Source: Flavobacteriales bacterium
GTDB lineage: Bacteria > Bacteroidota > Bacteroidia > Flavobacteriales > Flavobacteriaceae
Assembly: GCA_027003085.1 (NCBI GenBank)
Contig: JALWYR010000245.1
Span: 1-11,038 of the forward strand
DNA: 11,038 nucleotides
Reading direction: 5' to 3'
Numbering within the stretch: position 1 is the first letter of the stretch; each line of letters starts with the position of its first letter. Made by a program: the position numbers and the translations under genes. The notes below the pieces were generated by a model. It was not told where the DNA came from, made no database searches, and was given only the letters and a program-made list of their open reading frames with translations. Of the stretch, positions 1 through 6,202 are shown in pieces.

Positions 1-44
1 CTGTAACATCGGGCATCACATCCGCATGACACAAAATTTTGCGC

Positions 45-78
45 CGCCGGCAGCGGAATTTTCATTCCGCCGCCGGCG
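45..78. repeat. Long GC-rich inverted repeat downstream of the feo operon
   Basis: The arms CGCCGGCAGCGGAAT (45-59) and ATTCCGCCGCCGGCG (64-78) pair over 15 positions with one mismatch, around a 4-base loop. Read on the minus strand the mismatch becomes a G-U pair and the loop is GAAA, a GNRA tetraloop, so the structure is best as minus-strand RNA. It lies beyond the terminator-like hairpin at 105-121 and has no real T-tract after it (only AAAATTTT). It could be a back-up terminator, an mRNA-stabilising 3' structure, or an intergenic repeat with copies elsewhere in the genome. The window cannot decide between these. Confidence 0.6.
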
Positions 79-104
79 CCCCGAAGGCTTGTGGAGCCCG
101 CGGA

Positions 105-121
105 AAAACCCGCAGGGTTTT
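105..121 (-). terminator. Terminator-like hairpin after the feo operon
   Basis: On the minus strand the sequence reads AAAACCC-TGC-GGGTTTT followed by T and then CC. This is a perfect 7-bp stem with a 3-base loop, and its 3' arm supplies most of the U-tract. It starts 19 bases after the stop codon of the last feo gene (141). The stem is short, so termination may be partial; the larger hairpin at 45-78 follows it. Confidence 0.5.
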
Positions 122-140
122 GAAGCGGTCTTAAAACATA

Positions 141-278
141 TCATTTATCAGGCCGGCGAACACACTTGCTACAACCGGATTTTTCCCGGTTTTTACGACC
201 AATAAAATGCAGTATCAAAACCGCCACCGCCCAAACCATAAGAACATAGACCACCGCCTTTTGCCAGTCCATAAGCAT
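141..278 (-). CDS. FeoB-associated Cys-rich membrane protein
   Basis: This 45-residue protein has a short N-terminus (MLMDWQK), one hydrophobic membrane segment at about residues 8-25 (VVYVLMVWAVAVLILHFI), a basic stretch, and a CxxC pair in SGCSKC near the C-terminus. This is the layout of the small FeoB-associated Cys-rich family that follows feoB in many Bacteroidota and Firmicutes. Its exact role is not settled; a part in assembling or gating the Fe(II) channel, or in handling iron at the inner face of the membrane, has been proposed. The ATG at 278-276 shares one base with the feoB stop (TGATG), which indicates translational coupling. A longer in-frame reading from 362 lies inside feoB and gives no family-like sequence, so I use the junction start. 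A second ATG at 272 is also possible. Confidence 0.8.
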   Translation of the reverse strand: MLMDWQKAVVYVLMVWAVAVLILHFIGRKNREKSGCSKCVRRPDK

Positions 279-2335
279 CAAGATAAAAATTGATAAACGG
301 CCAACGAAAGCACATAGGCCAAACCCGTCATATAGCCGAAAACCAAGGCCGGCCACTTCCACGAGCCCGTTTCCTGCCGTAGCACCGCCAGGGTGCTAAA
401 ACATTGCATGGCAAGGGCATAGAAAATCAGCAAGGAAAGTCCTGTGGCCAAGCTAAACACGTGCCTCCCCGTGCGCAGATCGGTTTCATTGCGCATTTTT
501 TCCATCAATGATTGGCGTCCGTCGCCTTGAACGCTGTATATGGTGGACAGCGTGCTGACGAATACCTCTCGTGCCGCAAACGACGAAAGCAGTGCAATAC
601 CGATTTTCCAGTCGTATCCCAAGGGGCGTATGGCCGGTTCTATGGCCTTACCCATGCGGCCCAGGTAGGAGTGTTCCAGTTGCAGGGCCGGGTCGCCTTG
701 CCGGGCGGCCTGACGGAAGCGCTCGCCGCCATGCGTGCCCAAGAACCAGAGAATAATCGAAAAAGCCACGATAATTTTTCCGGCGCCCAGCATGAAGGCC
801 TTCACGTTGTCCCAAAGCGTGTGAAAAAGATTACGCCAAATGGGCGGCTTGTAGTGCGGCATTTCCATAATCAACAAAGCCGGATAGCCCGGACGAATAA
901 AATGTTTGAGTATCCATGCCGACAACAGCGCCATACCAAACCCCAGCAAATACAAACCCATCAGCACCAAGCCCTGTAAGTTGATCAAACCGCCCAGCCA
1001 ACTGCGTTGCGGAATAACCAAACCGATGAGCACGGCATAGACAGGGAGCCGTGCCGAACAGGTAACAAAGGGAGTAACCAACATAGTGATAAGCCGTTGG
1101 GCGGCGTTTTCCACGGTGCGTGCCGCCAAAACAGCCGGCACGGCACAGGCCGTTCCCGACAACAGCGGCACCACGGCCTTGCCCGAAAGCCCGAAGGGCC
1201 GTAGCAGGCGGTCGGTCAGAAAAACAATACGGCTCATGTAGCCCGTTTCTTCGAGCAAGCCGATAAAGAGAAACAACAAAGTGATTTGCGGCACAAACAT
1301 GAGCACGCCCGTGAGCCCGGGCACCAAGCCGTCGGCCAAGAGTCCGGTCAGCGGGCCCGGGGGTAAGCTGTTTCGTAGCCACATTGCCAAATGCAATCCT
1401 TGGCGGTCGATCCATTCCATGGGCGCGGCCGACCAGGTAAAAACGGCCTGAAAAACGCCCGCCATGACCAGTAGAAAAATCAGTATGCCCAAGACCGGAT
1501 GCAACAAAATCCGGTCGATTTTTTCGGTTAAGCTCCCGGTCATTTCCGGTTGCCGGACGTGGGCCTTCCGGAGCAAGCGCCCGATGTCGCGGTAACGGAG
1601 CACCACTTCGCGATGCAGCCGGTGTTTGACGGCATTGTATTCGGACTCCACGGGCGGTATGTCTTTTTCCGGCCCGGATGCTTTGCCGCGCAGGGCTTTT
1701 TGTTCGGTATAAAGAAGCCAAAGCCGGTAAGTGTTAATACCCGGATGGGCTTGGATGAATTGGCGGAAGTTTGCCGTTTCCAACTTGTAGTGGGGGAAGA
1801 AGCGCCGGGCTTTCATTTGCCGGGCCCGTTGCATGGCATCGACGAGCGTTTGCGGGTTGGCGGTTTGGTCGCATGTGTGGTTTTTGGCGCTGGCGCTAAG
1901 CACGGGTATGCCCCATTCCTTTTCGATAACCTGCGTGTCGATACGGATACCTTTGCGGGCGGCCTCGTCGCACATGTTGATAACCAGCACCACAGGCAGT
2001 TCCAAATCCATAATTTCGCTCAGCAGCAAAAGATTTTTGCGAAGATGTTGCACGTCGGCCACCACCACAACGCCATCGAAAGGGCCGTTCCGGCCCAGCA
2101 GGGTTTCCAAAACCACTTGTTCGTCGGGCGAATGCGGATGAATGCTGTATGCGCCCGGTAAGTCCCATAGCGTTATTTGCAACCGGCCCACCGGAGGCAG
2201 GTTTCCGGTTTGTTTCCGGACGGTTATGCCCGGATAGTTGCCGGTTTTTTTGCGTAGTCCCGTCCATTTGTTGAACAGGGATGTTTTGCCGGTGTTGGGG
2301 TTACCTGCGAGCAGCCAGGTTTGTTTCCGCTTCAT
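278..2335 (-). CDS. feoB: Ferrous iron transport protein B
   Basis: FeoB is the inner-membrane Fe(II) permease, with an N-terminal G-protein domain. In this 685-residue protein the G motifs are all visible: G1 GNPNTGKT (11-18), G2 NYPGITV (33-39), G3 DLPG (58-61), G4 NMCD (120-123; more often NMxD with another residue) and G5 SASA (147-150). A linker follows, then a membrane domain from about residue 278 with the two Gate regions: GTACAVPA (C397) with CSARLP (426-431), and later SFAAREVFVSTL. The length is typical of Bacteroidota FeoB, shorter than the E. coli protein and without a fused FeoA domain. The ATG at 2335 lies inside feoA, giving a 35-bp overlap, and starts directly before the G1 strand, so no other start is plausible. 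The gene is co-transcribed with feoA and the Cys-rich partner. Confidence 0.97.
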   Translation of the reverse strand: MKRKQTWLLAGNPNTGKTSLFNKWTGLRKKTGNYPGITVRKQTGNLPPVGRLQITLWDLPGAYSIHPHSPDEQVVLETLLGRNGPFDGVVVVADVQHLRKNLLLLSEIMDLELPVVLVINMCDEAARKGIRIDTQVIEKEWGIPVLSASAKNHTCDQTANPQTLVDAMQRARQMKARRFFPHYKLETANFRQFIQAHPGINTYRLWLLYTEQKALRGKASGPEKDIPPVESEYNAVKHRLHREVVLRYRDIGRLLRKAHVRQPEMTGSLTEKIDRILLHPVLGILIFLLVMAGVFQAVFTWSAAPMEWIDRQGLHLAMWLRNSLPPGPLTGLLADGLVPGLTGVLMFVPQITLLFLFIGLLEETGYMSRIVFLTDRLLRPFGLSGKAVVPLLSGTACAVPAVLAARTVENAAQRLITMLVTPFVTCSARLPVYAVLIGLVIPQRSWLGGLINLQGLVLMGLYLLGFGMALLSAWILKHFIRPGYPALLIMEMPHYKPPIWRNLFHTLWDNVKAFMLGAGKIIVAFSIILWFLGTHGGERFRQAARQGDPALQLEHSYLGRMGKAIEPAIRPLGYDWKIGIALLSSFAAREVFVSTLSTIYSVQGDGRQSLMEKMRNETDLRTGRHVFSLATGLSLLIFYALAMQCFSTLAVLRQETGSWKWPALVFGYMTGLAYVLSLAVYQFLS

Positions 2336-2552
2336 GGATTTTGCGTATTTCGATATGTTCGGTCAGGGCACGATCCAGGGCAATGTAGTCCTTGCCCATG
2401 CGATAATAACGAGGCGACCCCCAAGGCGCGGCATAGAGAAACTGAATTTCGCGCCCTTGCAAGCAACCCATTTCCAGCAGTTTAAGCGGCAACTTGTTGC
2501 CACAAGCAACAATACGGGCTTTTTCGCCTTTGCGTAGTTCGGATAATTTCAT
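2301..2552 (-). CDS. feoA: Ferrous iron transport protein A
   Basis: FeoA is a small cytoplasmic SH3-like protein needed for FeoB function and thought to bind FeoB. This one has 83 residues and shows the family pattern: an N-terminal LSELRKGEKARI strand, a central KLLEMGCLQGREI segment (the usual L.xMGhxxGxxI signature), then a hydrophobic and aromatic stretch and ALDRALTEHIEI at the end of the fold. The last dozen residues (HEAETNLAARR) extend past the fold and are encoded in the part that overlaps feoB. It is the first gene of the operon. The ATG at 2552 sits two bases downstream of a perfect palindrome (2555-2571) and about 26 bases from a -7 box, so expression is probably iron-controlled. 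Confidence 0.95.
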   Translation of the reverse strand: MKLSELRKGEKARIVACGNKLPLKLLEMGCLQGREIQFLYAAPWGSPRYYRMGKDYIALDRALTEHIEIRKIHEAETNLAARR

Positions 2553-2554
2553 TA

Positions 2555-2571
2555 TTTAGAATCGTTCTAAA
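2555..2571. promoter_or_regulatory. Palindromic operator candidate for the feo operon
   Basis: TTTAGAA-TCG-TTCTAAA is a perfect 7-bp inverted repeat with a 3-bp spacer. It covers nearly the whole predicted feo leader, between the -7 box (2578-2585) and the feoA ATG. Its TTAG...CTAA outer halves resemble the half-sites of DtxR/IdeR-type metal repressors more than a classical Fur box. That it is an iron-responsive repressor site is inferred from position and symmetry. It could also form a small RNA hairpin just before the start codon. Confidence 0.6.
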
Positions 2572-2577
2572 CAATGA

Positions 2578-2585
2578 CAAATGTA
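2578..2585 (-). promoter_or_regulatory. Bacteroidota -7 element for feoA
   Basis: The minus strand reads TACATTTG, an exact match to the Bacteroidota TAnnTTTG element. Transcription would begin around 2572-2574, at the edge of the palindrome, giving a leader of about 20 bases. No TTTG is seen at the usual 19-21 bp further upstream, so the -33 element is weak, as is common for regulated promoters. Confidence 0.6.
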
Positions 2586-2639
2586 TAAAAAATCTAGGTA
2601 ACTTTTTACATAGATTTCGCACCCGAAAGAATTCTTGGT

Positions 2640-2706
2640 GGGTTAGGCGCCCGGGTTTTGCTCATAAAATCATCCATTGATCATGAATTTTATTCATCGC
2701 CAACCC
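2640..2706. repeat. Nested inverted repeats upstream of the acyltransferase gene
   Basis: GGGTTAGGCG (2640-2649) pairs with CGCCAACCC (2698-2706) as a 9-bp stem with one bulged base. Inside it, ATGAAT (2683-2688) and ATTCAT (2692-2697) form a perfect 6-3-6 inverted repeat. The element lies upstream of both divergent promoters, so it is more likely a protein-binding DNA site than a transcribed structure. Chance cannot be excluded for AT-rich arms this short. Confidence 0.3.
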
Positions 2707-2718
2707 GCAGAAACTTCG

Positions 2719-2726
2719 TAATTTTG
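2719..2726 (+). promoter_or_regulatory. Bacteroidota -7 element for the acyltransferase gene
   Basis: TAATTTTG matches TAnnTTTG exactly and ends five bases before the GTG start codon at 2732. If it is used, transcription would start at or next to the GTG, giving a leaderless or nearly leaderless mRNA. No TTTG is present at the expected -33 position. Confidence 0.45.
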
Positions 2727-2731
2727 AACCG

Positions 2732-3616
2732 GTGAAACGCATTGGTCAATACTTATCCTATCTTTTTTTGATGCCGCCCTTGGTGTTGATTTCGGCATTG
2801 CCTTTCCGCTTGCTTTACGGTTTGTCGGATGTGCTGTTTGTGCTGCTTTATTACATAACCGGTTACCGGCGCAAAGTGGTTCGCGGCAATTTGAGCATTG
2901 CCTTTCCCGAAAAGTCCGAAGCCGAACGCCGGGGCTTGGAAGGAAAATTTTACCGGCACCTGGCGGATTTGTTCCTGGAAATGATCAAAACCTTTACGGT
3001 AAGCCAAAAAACATTGATGCGGCATTGGGTGATCGAAAATCCCGAAGTGATGAACCGCTTCTATGATCAAGGGCGTTCGGTGGTGATGATGACCGGTCAT
3101 TTGGGTAATTGGGAATGGTCGTTGGCCAGTGGCGGTTACTTCAAACACCAAGGCATGGCCATTTACAAAAAGCTGTCGAATCCCTTTTTCGAACAATGGA
3201 TGCTCCGCTCGCGGCACAAATTCGGGATGGATATTATTCCCACTTTTGCCGCGCGCCGTTATGTCGAAGAAGCTCAGCGCGAAGGACGCCTTATGGCCTA
3301 TGGCTTTGCCGCCGACCAGAATCCCCTACCCCACAAAGCCAAACTCTGGCTCACGTTTTTCGGCAAAACGGTTCCGGTGCATACGGGCGCCGAAGAAATA
3401 GCCCGCCGCTACGATTTGCCTGTGGTGTATGCCGAAATTCGCAAGGTGAAACGCGGATATTACCGGACCCGCCTGGAAGTGCTTTGCGAAAATCCGTCCC
3501 TGTGCCCGGAAAACGAAATTACCCGCCGTTATTTTGCCCGGCTCGAAGAAAGCATCCGCCGCCAACCGGAGGTTTACTACTGGATTCACAGGCGGTTTAA
3601 GCATGCCAGCGACTAA
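2732..3616 (+). CDS. Lysophospholipid/lipid A acyltransferase (LpxL/HtrB family)
   Basis: This 294-residue protein belongs to the LpxL/LpxM/HtrB family, inner-membrane enzymes that transfer a secondary acyl chain from acyl-ACP to lipid A or a related lipid. The N-terminus has a hydrophobic membrane anchor (about residues 8-42), then the conserved GYRRKVVRGNL...FPEKSEAER block. The catalytic motif HLGNWE gives the family H-x4-(D/E) dyad as H123 and E128. The AADQNP block (D195, Q196) and FFGKTVPVHTGAEEIARR follow. The GTG at 2732 is chosen because the frame is closed at 2684-2686, there is no upstream ATG, and the residues from it match family N-termini. In Bacteroidota this family also includes acyltransferases of other lipids, such as aminolipids, so lipid A as substrate is likely but not certain. 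The stop overlaps the convergent glnN stop. Confidence 0.9.
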   Translation: MKRIGQYLSYLFLMPPLVLISALPFRLLYGLSDVLFVLLYYITGYRRKVVRGNLSIAFPEKSEAERRGLEGKFYRHLADLFLEMIKTFTVSQKTLMRHWVIENPEVMNRFYDQGRSVVMMTGHLGNWEWSLASGGYFKHQGMAIYKKLSNPFFEQWMLRSRHKFGMDIIPTFAARRYVEEAQREGRLMAYGFAADQNPLPHKAKLWLTFFGKTVPVHTGAEEIARRYDLPVVYAEIRKVKRGYYRTRLEVLCENPSLCPENEITRRYFARLEESIRRQPEVYYWIHRRFKHASD

Positions 3617-5781
3617 CGCGTAAACAGCATTTCGCGGTATTTGACCAAAGGCCACATTTCGTCGTCCACTTGCATTTCGAGCGCGTCGGCATGGGTGCGC
3701 AACTCGTCCATGGCGGGTTTGATTTTTTCGACAATCAAGCGGGCTTTGGCTTCGTCGTCATCGGTGGTATTTAGTTTTTCCAATAGCTTTTTGAGCGTTT
3801 CCAGGCCCTTTTGCAAGGCCTCGATGTTGGTATTTAAATCCTTGAACCAACGGCGATTGGTTTCGGCCGATTGCTTGGAAACGGCTTCGACGTTGGCAAT
3901 GTTGGTTGCCAAGCGTGATTGGTATTCCAAAACCGTGGGCAATACGTGATTGGAAACCAAATCGTGCAATACACGCGCTTCGATTTCGAGCTTATTGTTG
4001 TATTGCTCCAAGAGCACATGATATCGCGAACGGATTTCGGCTTCGGTAAATACGCCCAGGGAAACAAACAAGTCAATGTATTGGGGTTTGAGGGTGGCTT
4101 TGAGCGCGTCGGGAGTGGTGAGGTGATTGCTCAGGCCGCGTTTGCGGGCTTCGGCTTTCCATTCGTCGCTATAACCGTTGCCTTCGAACAAAATGCGTTC
4201 GGATTGCAGGATATAGTCCTTCAAAACGTTCAGGATGGCTTCGTCTTTGCCCAAACCTTGGGCACGGCGCTGTTCATAGTCGATCATAAATTGTTTGAGT
4301 TGGCGGGCTACAATGGTGTTGAGCACGGTCATGGGTGCGGCGCAATTGGCCGAGGAGCCCACGGCGCGTATTTCGAATTTATTGCCCGTAAAGGCAAAAG
4401 GCGATGTGCGGTTCCTATCGGTATTGTCGAGCAAAATTTCGGGGATTTTACCCACCACATTGAGTTTTACCTCGGTTTTGGTTTGCGGGGTGAGTTTACC
4501 GTCTTTCAGCTTTTTGATTTGGTTGAAAACCCGGGTCATGTGGTGGCCGATAAACACCGAAATGATGGCCGGCGGGGCTTCGTTGGCACCCAATCGGTGG
4601 TCGTTGCCGGCCGAAGCAATGGAAGCACGCAGCAATTCTTCGTGGTCGTTTACGGCCTTGATCACATTGACAAAAAAGGTCAGGAAGCGCAAGTTACGTT
4701 TGGGCGTGTCGCCCGGGCCCAGGAGGTTGATTCCCGTGTCGGTCATCAACGACCAGTTGTTGTGTTTGCCCGAGCCGTTGATGTAGGCAAAAGGTTTCTC
4801 GTGCAAAAGCACTTCGAAATCGTGTTTGGGGGCCAATTTGGACATCAAGTCCATCAACAGGGCGTTATGATCCACGGCCAAATTGGCCTCTTCGAACACG
4901 GGCGCCACTTCGTATTGGTTGGGTGCCACTTCGTTGTGCCGCGTTTTGACCGGAATTCCCAGTTTGAGCGCTTCGATTTCCAGCTCACGCATAAAGGCCA
5001 TTACCCGTGCGGGTATGGAGCCGAAATAATGGTCGTCCAGTTGTTGGGATTTGGCCGGTGCATGCCCCAGAAGCGTGCGTCCGGTGAGCATCAAATCGGG
5101 GCGGCCGCGATAGAGGGCGCGGTCCACCAAAAAATATTCCTGTTCCCAACCCAAGGTGGGATAAACTTTTTCCACATTACGGTTAAAAAGTTGTGCTACG
5201 GGCACGGCGGCTTCGTTGAGCACGTGTTTGGAGCGAAGCAAAGGTGTTTTATAGTCGAGCGCTTCGCCGGTGTAGGAAATAAACACGGTGGGAATACACA
5301 AGGTGGTTCCGTAGATAAAGGCCGGCGAACCGGGGTCCCAGGCAGTGTAGCCGCGGGCTTCGAACGTGTTGCGCAGCCCGCCCGAAGGGAAACTGGACGC
5401 ATCGGGTTCCTGCTGGGCCAATTGGTCGCCCGAAAAGGTTTCGAGGGCCGAGCCGTCGGGCAGTTTTTCGAGGAAACTGTCGTGTTTTTCGGCGGTGGCT
5501 CCGGTGAGCGGTTGAAACCAATGGGTGTAGTGTGTAGCGCCGTTTTCCATGGCCCATTGCTTCATGGCTTGGGCGATTTTGTCGGCCAATTGGCGTGAAA
5601 TGCCTTCGTCGGAATCCTTGGCCCGGAGGTAGGCCCGGAAGGTGGCTTTGTCAACGTATTGACGTAGTTTTTCGTCGTTAAAAACGTTTATTTCGAAAAT
5701 GTCGGAGCGTTTGGGCACCGGCGGCACTTCCACCGGCCGGCGACCGAGGGTTTCTTGGAGGACGATAAAACGGATGTTCAT
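3613..5781 (-). CDS. glnN: Type III glutamine synthetase
   Basis: This is a cytoplasmic, ATP-dependent ligase making glutamine from glutamate and ammonia, the main entry point for nitrogen. The 722-residue length and sequence are those of the GSIII (GlnN) class found in Bacteroidota and cyanobacteria, far longer than GSI. Visible landmarks are the GSIII N-terminal region with HYTHWFQPLTG (84-94), the metal/substrate block GWEQEYFLVD (211-220; E213, E215), RHNEVAPNQYEVAP (281-294; E284, E291), NGSGKHNNWS (335-344; H340), GNDHRLGANEAPPA (392-405), NRTSPFAFTGNKFEIRAVGSS (457-477), and a C-terminal helical region. The ATG at 5781 begins a typical GSIII N-terminus (RFIVLQETLGRRPVEVP) and lies about 22 bases after a predicted transcription start. 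It is a single-gene transcription unit, with no terminator visible because its end abuts the acyltransferase gene. Confidence 0.97.
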   Translation of the reverse strand: MNIRFIVLQETLGRRPVEVPPVPKRSDIFEINVFNDEKLRQYVDKATFRAYLRAKDSDEGISRQLADKIAQAMKQWAMENGATHYTHWFQPLTGATAEKHDSFLEKLPDGSALETFSGDQLAQQEPDASSFPSGGLRNTFEARGYTAWDPGSPAFIYGTTLCIPTVFISYTGEALDYKTPLLRSKHVLNEAAVPVAQLFNRNVEKVYPTLGWEQEYFLVDRALYRGRPDLMLTGRTLLGHAPAKSQQLDDHYFGSIPARVMAFMRELEIEALKLGIPVKTRHNEVAPNQYEVAPVFEEANLAVDHNALLMDLMSKLAPKHDFEVLLHEKPFAYINGSGKHNNWSLMTDTGINLLGPGDTPKRNLRFLTFFVNVIKAVNDHEELLRASIASAGNDHRLGANEAPPAIISVFIGHHMTRVFNQIKKLKDGKLTPQTKTEVKLNVVGKIPEILLDNTDRNRTSPFAFTGNKFEIRAVGSSANCAAPMTVLNTIVARQLKQFMIDYEQRRAQGLGKDEAILNVLKDYILQSERILFEGNGYSDEWKAEARKRGLSNHLTTPDALKATLKPQYIDLFVSLGVFTEAEIRSRYHVLLEQYNNKLEIEARVLHDLVSNHVLPTVLEYQSRLATNIANVEAVSKQSAETNRRWFKDLNTNIEALQKGLETLKKLLEKLNTTDDDEAKARLIVEKIKPAMDELRTHADALEMQVDDEMWPLVKYREMLFTR

Positions 5782-5807
5782 AAAAACGAATTTATAATAG
5801 TTTCACG

Positions 5808-5815
5808 CAAAAATA
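5808..5815 (-). promoter_or_regulatory. Bacteroidota -7 element for glnN
   Basis: The minus strand reads TATTTTTG, an exact TAnnTTTG match, placing the transcription start near 5803 and the leader at about 22 bases. The -33 position shows no clear TTTG. Confidence 0.5.
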
Positions 5816-5989
5816 ATCATTTTTCGTAAAACCCTATCGAAAATTGGCTGTTGAAAAATAAAAAATATATTTTTATCTATATTACTATGGTAAAAATACG
5901 GGGCATGTACTTTTTTATTTAAAAACCCAAAGATGATTCATTCCTCGAATCCGCAAATAAAAGCCGTTAAAGCAACTGTTATTTATTGA

Positions 5990-6020
5990 TAAAAAAAGAC
6001 CCGCAAGTATTTGCAGGTCT
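5990..6020 (-). terminator. Rho-independent terminator downstream of the TolB-like gene
   Basis: On the minus strand AGACCTGCAA and TTGCGGGTCT form a 10-bp stem (one G-U pair) around the loop ATAC, followed directly by seven Ts. The plus-strand reading has a C-A mismatch instead, so the minus strand is the working orientation. It lies about 180 bases after the stop of the lipoprotein gene ending at 6203. Confidence 0.85.
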
Positions 6021-6028
6021 CAAAAATT

Positions 6029-6046
6029 TTCACCTATTAAGGTGAA
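6029..6046 (-). repeat. Short hairpin preceding the terminator
   Basis: TTCACCT (6029-6035) and AGGTGAA (6040-6046) form a perfect 7-bp stem with a 4-base loop. On the minus strand it is followed by AAAATTTTT and, nine bases further on, by the main terminator stem, so the two may act as a tandem terminator or as the 3' end of a processed RNA. Confidence 0.45.
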
Positions 6047-6202
6047 TGATTACAACAAGTTTCCAGAAGAGAATACGTTGTATTTGAGGCCTTTGTTCAA
6101 GTGTCTTACAAATATCTGTTAGAAATATTTTCCGGCGTTGTTGAAAGGCTTACCAAAACATCCCGGTCTTAATGGGAAATTATACACGGAAATCAATTCC
6201 GG

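Larger units (their letters stand above)
5782..6202. other. Intergenic region between glnN and the TolB-like gene
   Basis: No gene is supported in these 421 bases. The right half is the 3' untranslated tail of the minus-strand TolB-like gene and contains two hairpins (6029-6046 and 5997-6020), the second a strong terminator. The left half is very AT-rich, holds the glnN promoter (5808-5815), and carries a 14-bp all-AT palindrome (AAAAATATATTTTT, 5861-5874) about 50 bases upstream of that promoter; this may be curved DNA or an activating AT-rich element. No ATG-started reading frame of useful length is present on the minus strand between 6021 and 6202. Confidence 0.6.

Noticed and set aside
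1..65. A frame starting with ATG at 65 on the minus strand (MKIPLPAAQNF...) and open to the left edge
   Set aside because: Only 21 codons are visible, it starts within the loop of the 45-78 hairpin, no promoter is seen, and the sequence is not recognisable.
2..202. A 66-codon frame on the plus strand, open from the left edge
   Set aside because: It runs antisense through the terminator hairpin and most of the FeoB-associated gene, and its translation is rich in Arg/Pro with no family likeness.
831..1721. A 296-codon frame on the minus strand inside feoB
   Set aside because: It is an alternative frame of feoB with low-complexity, Arg- and Gly-rich translation; the feoB frame has all motifs.
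3613..3616. Overlapping stop codons of the acyltransferase gene and glnN as a regulatory feature
   Set aside because: A 4-bp tail-to-tail overlap is common in compact genomes and shows no structure or signal.
3919..5598. A 559-codon open frame on the plus strand, antisense to glnN
   Set aside because: It lies entirely inside glnN in another frame, its translation resembles no family, and such frames are expected opposite long genes with strong codon bias.
5861..5874. AAAAATATATTTTT as a possible operator
   Set aside because: An all-AT palindrome in a very AT-rich region is expected by chance; mentioned only in the intergenic description.
6119..6202. In-frame continuation of 27 codons beyond the lipoprotein stop, or a 22-codon GTG frame within it
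   Set aside because: There is no readthrough context that I recognise and the translation is unremarkable; a chance open stretch.
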